From Dehalococcoidia bacterium (lineage in GTDB: Bacteria; Chloroflexota; Dehalococcoidia; E44-bin15), in contig JACUUT010000003.1 of NCBI GenBank assembly GCA_014859165.1, positions 1 to 34,997 of the forward strand: 34,997 nt of DNA, written 5' to 3'. Positions within the stretch are counted from its first letter, which is position 1. Each line of letters starts with the position of its first letter. A program made the position numbers and the translations under genes. Under the pieces are notes generated by a model. It was not told the DNA's origin. It made no database searches and saw only the letters and a list, made by a program, of their open reading frames with translations. This document shows positions 9,811-17,485 of the stretch, one piece after another.

Positions 9811-10413
9811 ATGCTGCTTTTTCTCTTCTTCCTTTTCTGCTTAGGAGCCTCAGGGATAATTTACTGGGTGGCGCAGAGGCGACCAAGCGCGCCATTTTTG
9901 TGGCTTGCTTCGATAATAGGATGTCTGTTCAGGGAGAACAGGATGTTTATGGTGGCGCTCACCGGGGCAATATGCCTGCATTTTGCCGGCACCGTAATAC
10001 TGGGCGGAGTAAAATATAACACCTCCGGCTTTACTATCATTACCCATACCATGTTCGGCTTCTTCATGAGAGAACTCATAGAGCGAATAGATAGGGCTCA
10101 GCCCTTCATCGGCAAGATTAGGAGCAAATTGCCAGAAAGAGCAAGAAAATATGTTACGCCATCAACCATTGCGTTTGCATGTTGCGGGGCAAACGCGCTC
10201 CAAGAGGAAGTCTGGGAGCTAATACGCCCTGGAATGTGGCCAACGAGATTAATTCACGTGGCAGACCAGCTCGCAGACGCGGTCTGTGATATAACGGGTA
10301 TCATTATTTCCCTTAATAAAGGGTGGTTCGTGCAGGTCTTTGATAGGCTATTTAATAGAGCCCCAATCACCGATATAGAGGATTCAATCGAAGATAGCGG
10401 GGATTTAGAATAG
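9811..10413 (+). CDS. Hypothetical membrane protein
   Basis: 200 aa ORF with hydrophobic N-terminus and further hydrophobic segments. Family not recognised. Confidence 0.65.
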   Translation: MLLFLFFLFCLGASGIIYWVAQRRPSAPFLWLASIIGCLFRENRMFMVALTGAICLHFAGTVILGGVKYNTSGFTIITHTMFGFFMRELIERIDRAQPFIGKIRSKLPERARKYVTPSTIAFACCGANALQEEVWELIRPGMWPTRLIHVADQLADAVCDITGIIISLNKGWFVQVFDRLFNRAPITDIEDSIEDSGDLE

Positions 10414-10493
10414 ACTTAAGCCGTAACATGGCAGCTACCGGCTGAGGTTTGAGGGGTAGGGATAGGTGGTTTCCGGATTGCGTTAGGTGAGGG

Positions 10494-11336
10494 GTGCACA
10501 CTATGGAGAGGAAGAAACTAGATAAATTCCCAGAGCAGATTCTGGAACATGTTTCCAAACTTATCGGGGAGCGAAAAACTAGCTCTGAGATAACAGAATT
10601 TTTTGCTAAGGCCGGTTACCCGCAAATCAAGCATGATGGAAGCACTAAATGGCGGTTTATTTACCAAGAGCTGAAGGACCTAAATGCGCAACCTGACGGT
10701 CAGTATCATGTGGCTAAGATCATCCAAGAGTTTTGCAACCCTCTAGAATGGATAAGTGAAGAAGAGCAGCGTATGAGAGTCAGCAATGACCTTAATCGCG
10801 TTCTTATGCATGTCGGTCTACAGCTAAACCAAAAAGGCAAGCTAGTTATTAGTACCGAAGAAAGGGAGTTAGAAAGACCGGAAGCAGGGGCCTTAACCGT
10901 AAATCCGATTTTTAGAACTAGAGACATAAAGCTTGAACATGATTTGTGTTTTGTTCTCATGCCCTTTGCTCCAGCTTTTGATCGCTTATATGAGGATCAC
11001 ATAAAACCCGCTATCCAATCTGAAGGTTTCAAGTGTCTAAAGGCGGATGAACTCTTTTCGCCCACGCCCATAACTGAGGACATTTGGACTTATATCTTAA
11101 AGAGCAGAGTGATTCTGGCGGATGTTACAGGCAGAAACCCCAATGTCTTTTACGAACTCGGCATTGCTCACACCATTGGCAAACCTGTCATACTAATTGC
11201 CCAAAATAGCAACGATATTCCCTTTGACATTGCTTATATTAGGTGTTTTCTTTACAGTGATGATTCTAAAGGCTGGGCCACTCTCAAAGAGAGTATCTCA
11301 CCAGCATTGAAAACTATTTCAATAGCCGAAACCTAG
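10494..11336 (+). CDS. Putative defence effector: uncharacterised N-terminal domain plus TIR-like/nucleoside deoxyribosyltransferase-like C-terminal domain
   Basis: C-terminus LCFVLMPFAPAFDRLYEDHIKPAIQSEGFKCLKADELF...ITEDIWTYILKSRVILADVTGRNPNVFYELGIAHTIGKPVILIAQ; N-terminus SSEITEFFAKAGYPQIKHDGSTKWRFIYQELKDLN. Confidence 0.75.
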   Translation: MHTMERKKLDKFPEQILEHVSKLIGERKTSSEITEFFAKAGYPQIKHDGSTKWRFIYQELKDLNAQPDGQYHVAKIIQEFCNPLEWISEEEQRMRVSNDLNRVLMHVGLQLNQKGKLVISTEERELERPEAGALTVNPIFRTRDIKLEHDLCFVLMPFAPAFDRLYEDHIKPAIQSEGFKCLKADELFSPTPITEDIWTYILKSRVILADVTGRNPNVFYELGIAHTIGKPVILIAQNSNDIPFDIAYIRCFLYSDDSKGWATLKESISPALKTISIAET

Positions 11337-11349
11337 ATTGGTTTAAGCA

Positions 11350-12570
11350 ATGAAAATCCTTCATTTTGCTGACCTGCACCTGGGGGTGGAGAACTACGGG
11401 AGAATCGACCCCCAGACCGGGCTTTCATCCCGCCTCGGCGATTTCTTATCGGCTTTCGATGAGGTGGTGGCATATGCCCTGAGCGAGAAAATCGACCTCG
11501 TCCTTTTCTGTGGCGATGCCTACAAGAGCCGCGAGCCCTCCCAGACCCACCAGAGGGAGTTCGCCAGGCGCATCTGGAGGCTGGCATCAAGCGGCACCCC
11601 CATTTTCCTCCTCATCGGTAACCATGACCTCCCCAACGCCATCGGTAGAGCCACCACAATGGAGATTTTTCATACACTGGAGATTGAAAATGTTACCGTG
11701 GCCACTCGCCCCGGCACCTATAGAATAGAGACCAAAAATGGCATCCTTCAGGTTGTCGCATTGCCCTGGGCAAGAAGGAGCGCCCTACTCAGCAGGGAGG
11801 AGACAAAGAACCTCACCCTCGATGAGGTCAATGAGAGGCTGGAGAGGATACTCACCGAGCGCCTCATGGCGGAGGTCGAGGCGCTGGATCGGAGCCTGCC
11901 CGCCATCCTCGCCGCCCATGTCTTCGTCCACGGCGCCCGGACTGGCTCGGAGAGGGGGATGATAATGGGGCACGATTATGTGCTCCTTCAGAGCAATGTG
12001 GCAAACCCCGCCTTCGATTATGTTGCCTTGGGTCATATTCATAAGTCGCAAGTCCTCACGGAAAATCCCCCCGTGGTCTACCCGGGAAGCCTGGAGCGCA
12101 TCGACTTCAGCGAGGAGGAGGACGAGAAGGGGTTCTATGTTGTGGAGATAGGGCAAAAAAGGCAGGTGTCCTTTGAGTTTCATCCGGTGAAGGCGCGTCC
12201 TTTTCTCACCATCAAGGTAAATATCGGCGCCCAGGAGCCCGAGCCCACCGAGGCGGTGCTCAAGGCCATCGCCAGGCACGAGGTAAAGGATGCCATTGTG
12301 CGGGTCCAGGTGGCTATCCCGGAGCGGCTTGAAGGGCTGTTTGGTGAGGGGGAGGTTCGCAAGGCGCTGAAAGACGCCCACTTCATCGCTGCCATCGCCA
12401 GGGATGTGGCGCGAGAGCGCCGTCCCCGCATGCCAGGCTTTTCTGCTGAGGGGACAACCCCCCTGGAGGCCCTTGAGGTCTACCTGAACTCGAAAAGCAT
12501 ATCCCAGGAGCGAATCAAGGTGCTTCTGGAGTACGGAGAGAGGCTTATTGGGGAAAGCGAGGCGGAATAG
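11350..12570 (+). CDS. sbcD: DNA repair exonuclease, SbcD/Mre11-like metallophosphoesterase
   Basis: MKILHFADLHLGVENYGR, VLFCGDAYKSREPSQTHQREFARR, LLIGNHDLPN, AAHVFVHGA, YVALGHIHKSQVL, VVYPGSLERIDFSEE. Confidence 0.92.
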   Translation: MKILHFADLHLGVENYGRIDPQTGLSSRLGDFLSAFDEVVAYALSEKIDLVLFCGDAYKSREPSQTHQREFARRIWRLASSGTPIFLLIGNHDLPNAIGRATTMEIFHTLEIENVTVATRPGTYRIETKNGILQVVALPWARRSALLSREETKNLTLDEVNERLERILTERLMAEVEALDRSLPAILAAHVFVHGARTGSERGMIMGHDYVLLQSNVANPAFDYVALGHIHKSQVLTENPPVVYPGSLERIDFSEEEDEKGFYVVEIGQKRQVSFEFHPVKARPFLTIKVNIGAQEPEPTEAVLKAIARHEVKDAIVRVQVAIPERLEGLFGEGEVRKALKDAHFIAAIARDVARERRPRMPGFSAEGTTPLEALEVYLNSKSISQERIKVLLEYGERLIGESEAE

Positions 12571-12579
12571 TTCTGATGG

Positions 12580-12614
12580 GATTGCTTCCCCCGATAAATC
12601 GGGGTCGCAATGAC
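12580..12614. repeat. modular hairpin repeat GATTGCTTC-CCCCGATAAATCGGGG-TCGCAATGAC; possible bidirectional terminator
   Basis: Self-complementary. Located between convergent stop codons at 12570 (+) and 12620 (-). Confidence 0.75.
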
Positions 12615-12619
12615 TGCGA

Positions 12620-13576
12620 TTAAAGTCCAGCCACTATCCTGTCGTAGCCCTCAACGATGCTTCGAACCACATCGCTGGCGCTCATGATCTCCTTGATCAT
12701 CCCGGCCACAGCCCCAGCCAATGCTTGACCGTGAACTATATCGCCCCGCAGTGCTGCCGCTGCGGTTAGCCCGGGGGACAGGATAGCTAATAGCTCCTCG
12801 CGGGAAGCGCCAGCGCTCTCCTTCTCCTGAATCCGCTTTGTTAACTCGTTTTTTAAGCCTCTGGTGGGTATTAGCCTCCTCCCCGTGATCACAGTAGAGG
12901 TATCTGTAGCCTCAACGATAGCCTCTTTATAGCTCTGATTAGCGATGCACTCGCGGGTGGCGATGAAGCGAGTGCCCATCTGCACCCCCTCCGCCCCTAA
13001 AGCCAGCGCAGCAACAAACCCCTTAGCATCGCAGATGCCTCCTGCGGCAACCACAGGGATGCTCACCGCATCCACCACCTGGGGGATGAGGACAAAAGTG
13101 GTAATCTCATCGGGGCTATTGAGCCCCCCCGACTCATACCCCTCAGCGATGACAGCGTCTACACCGTTCTTCTCAGCGCCCCTGGCATGCCTTACCGAGG
13201 CCACCACATGGAGGACCTTAACCTTGTGCTCCTTAAGATACTTGGTGTGAAGCGCTGGACTTCCCGCCCCTATGGTGACCACCCGAACCCCCTCCTCAAT
13301 GGCGATGTCGATCAGGCTCCGGTCCTCACCTATGTTCTGTATGGAGAAGTTCACCCCAAAGGGCTTATCGGTGAGGCTTTTCGCCTTTCTTATCTGGTTC
13401 CTGAGGTTCTCGGCAACCTTTCCCCAATCGGGCTCCCCGGCGTTTGGGCTGATTATGCCCAGCCCTCCGGCCTCAGAAACAGAGGCTGCCAGCTCAGCAT
13501 TGGCGATCAGGCTCATCCCACCTTGAATTATGGGATACTCAATACCCAAAAGCTCGCAGACCCTTGTCTTCCTCAC
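12620..13576 (-). CDS. Nitronate monooxygenase/FabK-like flavoprotein (paralogue 2, catalytic His replaced)
   Basis: MRKTRVCELLGIEYPIIQGGMSLIANAELAASVSEAGGLGIISP, EGYESGGLNSPDE, VVAAGGICDAKGFVAALALGAEGVQMGTRFIATREC. Confidence 0.88.
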   Translation of the reverse strand: MRKTRVCELLGIEYPIIQGGMSLIANAELAASVSEAGGLGIISPNAGEPDWGKVAENLRNQIRKAKSLTDKPFGVNFSIQNIGEDRSLIDIAIEEGVRVVTIGAGSPALHTKYLKEHKVKVLHVVASVRHARGAEKNGVDAVIAEGYESGGLNSPDEITTFVLIPQVVDAVSIPVVAAGGICDAKGFVAALALGAEGVQMGTRFIATRECIANQSYKEAIVEATDTSTVITGRRLIPTRGLKNELTKRIQEKESAGASREELLAILSPGLTAAAALRGDIVHGQALAGAVAGMIKEIMSASDVVRSIVEGYDRIVAGL

Positions 13577-13592
13577 CTAATCCTCCTCTTAA

Positions 13593-14546
13593 TTACAGAT
13601 TGGCCACTACCCTGGAATAGCTATCCACAATGCTTCGAACCACCTCGCCGGCGCTCACGATCTCACTGATCACCCCAGCAATGGCACCGCAATATACCTC
13701 GCCTTCCTGCACCTTGCCCTCTAATTGGCCCATCCGTGACCTACCAACGCCGATGAAGGCCAAAATCTCTTCAGCCGAGGCCCCACGCTTGTCCATCTCG
13801 AGGAGCTTGGCCGTAAACTCATTCTTAATCCCCCTGGTGGGACCGAGCTTTCTCCCGGTGATCATTGTCCCCGTGTCAGTGGCTTTTACGATCATTTCCT
13901 TGAAGTTCTGGTGGGCCACACACTCATGGGTGGCGACGAAGCGGGTGCCCATCTGCACCCCCTCTGCCCCCAAAGCCAGAGCGGCAACAAAACCCCGTGC
14001 ATCGGCGATCCCCCCGGCGGCAACCACAGGGATGCTTACCGCCTCCACTACCTGGGGAACGAGGACGAAGGTGGGAAGCTCATCGAAGCCATTATGCCCC
14101 CCAGCTTCATAGCCCTCGGCGATTACCGCATCCACACCGTGCCTTTCAGCGCCCTTGGCATGCCTTACCGAGGCCACAACATGGAGGACCTTAACCCCGC
14201 CTTCCTTCAGGCGGGGGGTATGAAGGGCGGGGTTGCCCGCCGAGGTGGTCACCACCTTCACCCCCTCTTCAATCACTACATCGATCAACTCCTTGCACTC
14301 CGGGATTTGCACAGGAAGGTTCACCCCAAAGGGTTTATCGGTGAGGCTTTTCGCCTTTCTTATCTGGCTCCTGAGGTTCTCCACCACGTCCCCCTCGAGC
14401 CTCATCGCGGCATTAGGGCTGATTATTCCCAGCGCCCCGGCCTCAGAAACGGCAGCAGCAAGCTCGGCATTGGCAATCCATGTCATCCCCCCTTGGATTA
14501 TGGGGTGCTCGATACCCAATAGATCGCAAATCCTCGTCCTTTTCAT
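13593..14546 (-). CDS. Nitronate monooxygenase/FabK-like flavoprotein (paralogue 1, catalytic His present)
   Basis: MKRTRICDLLGIEHPIIQGGMTWIANAELAAAVSEAGALGIISP, EGYEAGGHNGFDE, VVAAGGIADARGFVAALALGAEGVQMGTRFVATHEC. Confidence 0.9.
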   Translation of the reverse strand: MKRTRICDLLGIEHPIIQGGMTWIANAELAAAVSEAGALGIISPNAAMRLEGDVVENLRSQIRKAKSLTDKPFGVNLPVQIPECKELIDVVIEEGVKVVTTSAGNPALHTPRLKEGGVKVLHVVASVRHAKGAERHGVDAVIAEGYEAGGHNGFDELPTFVLVPQVVEAVSIPVVAAGGIADARGFVAALALGAEGVQMGTRFVATHECVAHQNFKEMIVKATDTGTMITGRKLGPTRGIKNEFTAKLLEMDKRGASAEEILAFIGVGRSRMGQLEGKVQEGEVYCGAIAGVISEIVSAGEVVRSIVDSYSRVVANL

Positions 14547-14674
14547 AGGTATTTCCCCTTTTACTGGCTCTCAGCATTCTATTCGCAAAAGAATAGCGAT
14601 GTCAAGCAGAAGCTCCGATATTGACGACGAGGAGCAAGTGAAGTAGAATTCTCTCCAGAGATAAGGAGGGGGTG

Positions 14675-14857
14675 ATGAAAAGGGATCTCATGGAAATCCT
14701 CGCTTGCCCACTTTGTAAGGGCTCACTCAAACTTACCGTCGAAGAGGAGGATGAAAAGGAGGTCATCAAGGGTTCCCTGTATTGTGAAGGTTGCTCGGTA
14801 ACCTATCCCATAGAAGAGACCATTCCGAATCTACTCCCGCCGGAGCTTCGCACCTAA
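14675..14857 (+). CDS. Trm112 family protein
   Basis: MKRDLMEILACPLCKGSLKLTVEEE...IKGSLYCEGCSVTYPIEETIPNLLPPELR: typical Trm112 pattern. Good RBS (aaggaggggg). Confidence 0.85.
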   Translation: MKRDLMEILACPLCKGSLKLTVEEEDEKEVIKGSLYCEGCSVTYPIEETIPNLLPPELRT

Positions 14858-14872
14858 AATAAAGGAGGTAGC

Positions 14873-15106
14873 ATGCAGAAGTCTCGAATAGTTGGTGGGC
14901 TGATCTGTTTGGGAACTGTTGTGGTGGGCATTGCCTTCATCGTGGGGATAGTCCTTGAGAGCTACTGGGCCGTTGCCGTCCCCGTAGTCATTGGCTTCTT
15001 GGTGGTGTTGGCGCTGGGATTCTGGATCGGATGGACCATGGCAGTAACCAAGATCGAGGCTCCACCACAGGTCACCGAGGAAAGCGCTTCAGAACCCAAG
15101 CCCTAG
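14873..15106 (+). CDS. Small membrane protein of unknown function
   Basis: 77 aa, two predicted hydrophobic helices, RBS aaaggagg just upstream. Confidence 0.6.
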   Translation: MQKSRIVGGLICLGTVVVGIAFIVGIVLESYWAVAVPVVIGFLVVLALGFWIGWTMAVTKIEAPPQVTEESASEPKP

Positions 15107-15474
15107 CCCGGTTTGTCAGGTATATAGGTGACACAAGAGTCCGGGGATTCGCAGACCTGGACGCTAAAGATAGGGAGCCTTCTTTTCTGGAGCTCTTCAC
15201 ATATTTCGGTGGCAATGTTCTCCGAGGAAGGGTTGACCCTGTCAAAAGGCGGCACATCATTCAGGCAGACATGGTCAAAGCGCTCCAGTATCTCCCTGAG
15301 ATGCCCTTTCAGCGCTACAAAATCATAGGTAAGCCCGATCTCGTCCACATCCTGCGCCCGCACCGTGACCATCACCTGGAAGCGGTGCCCGTGCAGCTTT
15401 TCGCACTTCCCCATATAGCCCTTGAGGTAGTGCGCGGCGTCAAAGTGTTCTCGAACCGATACCTCGAACACCAC
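15103..15474 (-). CDS. queD: 6-pyruvoyltetrahydropterin synthase/QueD (COG0720) family protein
   Basis: FEVSVREHFDAAHYLKGYMGKCEKLHGHRFQVMVTV, YDFVALKGHLREILERFDHVCLND, NPSSENIATEICEEL, VQVCESPDSCVTY. Confidence 0.85.
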   Translation of the reverse strand: MVFEVSVREHFDAAHYLKGYMGKCEKLHGHRFQVMVTVRAQDVDEIGLTYDFVALKGHLREILERFDHVCLNDVPPFDRVNPSSENIATEICEELQKRRLPIFSVQVCESPDSCVTYIPDKPG

Positions 15475-15503
15475 ATTCTCCTTTCCTGTCTGTCACATGA
15501 TCG

Positions 15504-15695
15504 CTACGCTTTCTGGTTTCCTCGTTCGGTGGGGCGAGCCCAGCGTGAATCGACATCTTCAACGAATTTGTGTCCACAGGCGTGACATTCCCAATACCGG
15601 GAGAAGAATCTCCTGAAACGATATTCCTCACGAAGCAACCTCCAGCGTTTTCTATTTGAATTCCCACAATTGGGACATTGCTTCTGATAAGGCAT
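15504..15695 (-). CDS. Small zinc-ribbon protein
   Basis: MPYQKQCPNCGNSNRKRWRLLREEYRFRRFFSRYWECHACGHKFVEDVDSRW: two CxxC knuckles. Lies between folK and queD on the same strand. Confidence 0.65.
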   Translation of the reverse strand: MPYQKQCPNCGNSNRKRWRLLREEYRFRRFFSRYWECHACGHKFVEDVDSRWARPTERGNQKA

Positions 15696-15697
15696 AT

Positions 15698-16195
15698 TTA
15701 TCCCTTCATAGCTATCAGCTTACCCATCTTTCTCACCCCTTCCCTACCCGGAACCCTCGCTGCCAGAGCGCTAATACGCTCACCGCTCGGCGGGTGGAGC
15801 AGCGCCGCATCGAGTTCGAAAAGGGGGATAAGCACAAAGGCCCGCTCCTTTATTCGAGGATGAGGGATGGTTAACTCCGGGGTCTCCATAACAAGGTCGC
15901 CATAAAAGAGTATGTCCACATCTATGGGGCGGGGGGCATTGGGGAAGCTGGGCACCCTCCCCAGACTGACCTCGATACCCTTTATCAGGGAAAGCAGTTG
16001 GAATGGCTCCAGGTCTGTTTGAGTGCGGCAAACGACATTGAGAAACAAAGATTGCTCCTCATGCCCCACTGGCGCGGTTTCATAAAGGGAGGAGATTTGC
16101 TCTATAGCGAGCCGCTCGCTAAGGAGCTGGAGCGCTTTTTCCAGATTTGCTTTGCGATCCCCCAAATTCGAACCGAGACCAAGATAGACCTTCAT
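15698..16195 (-). CDS. folK: 2-amino-4-hydroxy-6-hydroxymethyldihydropteridine pyrophosphokinase
   Basis: MKVYLGLGSNLGDRKANLEKAL, YETAPVGHEEQSLFLNVV, RPIDVDILFYGDLVMETPELTIPHPRIKERAFVLIPL. Confidence 0.95.
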   Translation of the reverse strand: MKVYLGLGSNLGDRKANLEKALQLLSERLAIEQISSLYETAPVGHEEQSLFLNVVCRTQTDLEPFQLLSLIKGIEVSLGRVPSFPNAPRPIDVDILFYGDLVMETPELTIPHPRIKERAFVLIPLFELDAALLHPPSGERISALAARVPGREGVRKMGKLIAMKG

Positions 16196-17037
16196 CTGAT
16201 TCCCCTGACAATGGCATCGGTCATCCTTGAGACGCGCACCATCTGGAGGACCTCATGCACCCGCACTATGTCAGCGCCATTGGCGATACCCAGGGCAATG
16301 GTGGCCGCCGTCCCCTCCAAACGCTGATCGGGAGGCAAGTTCAGCACCAGCCCGATCATCGATTTGCGCGATGTGCCTAAGAGAATTGGTCTGCTCAGCG
16401 CCTTGACCTCACCCAGGCGACGGATGAGCTCCAGATTTCCCTCTAGGGTCTTGCCGAAACCGATGCCCGGGTCGATGATGACATTCTCCCAGGCCACCCC
16501 AGCATCCAGCGCCAGGTTGATGCCCTTCCTCAAGGAAGCCATGACCTCAGAGATGATCTCCTGATAGATGGTTTCCCGCTGATTTGCCACAATGACGAGG
16601 GGCACCCCCCATTCGGCAGCGAGCTGGGCAAGGGAGGGGTCACGCCTCAGGCCCCAAACATCGTTGATCATCCTCGCCCCTGCCTCAAGGGCACGCCTGG
16701 CTACCTCAGATTTGTAGGTATCGATGCTTATGGGCACGGTGACCTCCCCCGCCAGCTTTTCGATCACCGGGATCACCCGGCCTAGCTCCTCAGCGGCGGA
16801 TATGGGGGTTGAGTCGGGACGGGTGGACTCGCCGCCCACATCGAGGATGTCGGCGCCCTCTCCGATGAGGCGTTTTGCCTGAGCCAGAGCAGCATCGATG
16901 TCGCTCCCCAGACCATCGCTGGAGAAGGAGTCAGGGGTGAGGTTCAAGACCCCCATGATGAAGGTTCGCTCCCCCCACCTGAACTCCCTATCGCCGCACC
17001 TGGTGACGCCAAGACCACTGCTCACCATCATCTCCAC
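16192..17037 (-). CDS. folP: Dihydropteroate synthase
   Basis: FIMGVLNLTPDSFSSDGLG, GADILDVGGESTRPDSTPISAAEELGRVIPVI, IDTYKSEVARRALEAGARMINDVWG, IIDPGIGFGKT, LLGTSRKSMIG. Confidence 0.96.
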   Translation of the reverse strand: MEMMVSSGLGVTRCGDREFRWGERTFIMGVLNLTPDSFSSDGLGSDIDAALAQAKRLIGEGADILDVGGESTRPDSTPISAAEELGRVIPVIEKLAGEVTVPISIDTYKSEVARRALEAGARMINDVWGLRRDPSLAQLAAEWGVPLVIVANQRETIYQEIISEVMASLRKGINLALDAGVAWENVIIDPGIGFGKTLEGNLELIRRLGEVKALSRPILLGTSRKSMIGLVLNLPPDQRLEGTAATIALGIANGADIVRVHEVLQMVRVSRMTDAIVRGIR

Positions 17038-17220
17038 CCTCAGATTCTAGCACAAGCCCAAGTCATTGAGAATACTTGACAAGGAGCGGTGGGAAACATC
17101 ATTTCATGGGCGGGCAACTCGCCTGAACTCGCTCAGATAGATGGGGGACGCCTCCCCGATACATCGGGGTAGGGGGTTATCTTACGCTTTAGGTTTGAGA
17201 CATGCCCTGGCAATTCTTTA

Positions 17221-17376
17221 TGTCATTGCGAGCCCTTCGCCTTCTGTCATTCTGACCCCGACAAGTCGGGGGAAGAATCTCAACATACGGCTCAGGATAA
17301 ACTCCGCGAAGCAATCCCACAGGGAAAGGAAACCCAAATAGGAGATTGCTTCGGCACTTTGTGCCTCGCAATGACA
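17221..17376. repeat. 156 bp nested, MITE-like intergenic repeat with 12 bp terminal inverted repeats
   Basis: TGTCATTGCGAG at 17221-17232 and CTCGCAATGACA at 17365-17376. Contains a TGTCATTCTGA-CCCCGACAAGTCGGGG-GAAGAATCT unit (17245-17280) and a GATTGCTTC-GGCACTTTGTGCC-TCGCAATGACA unit (17344-17376). Confidence 0.8.
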
Positions 17377-17395
17377 AGGAAGTTATATGTCACTA

Positions 17396-17447
17396 ATGTA
17401 CTGGACGAGTACATCTCCTTGCATTTTTGGGGTCAACATTATAGAAT
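17396..17447 (+). promoter_or_regulatory. predicted promoter TTGCAT-N17-TAGAAT with adjacent inverted repeat ATGTACT-GGACG-AGTACAT
   Basis: Inverted repeat at 17396-17414, TTGCAT at 17419-17424, TAGAAT at 17442-17447. Upstream of the first gene of the large + strand array. Confidence 0.4.
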
Positions 17448-17485
17448 AAGCATGTAACCACTTTCACAAACTTGCGGAGGGGAAA

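Noticed and set aside
13911-14522. 203 aa + strand ORF opposite the NMO-like gene
   Set aside because: Shadow ORF; the minus strand encodes the conserved flavoprotein.
17221-17376. Calling the repeat an IS element
   Set aside because: Only about 156 bp with no transposase ORF; at most a MITE-like or REP-like element.
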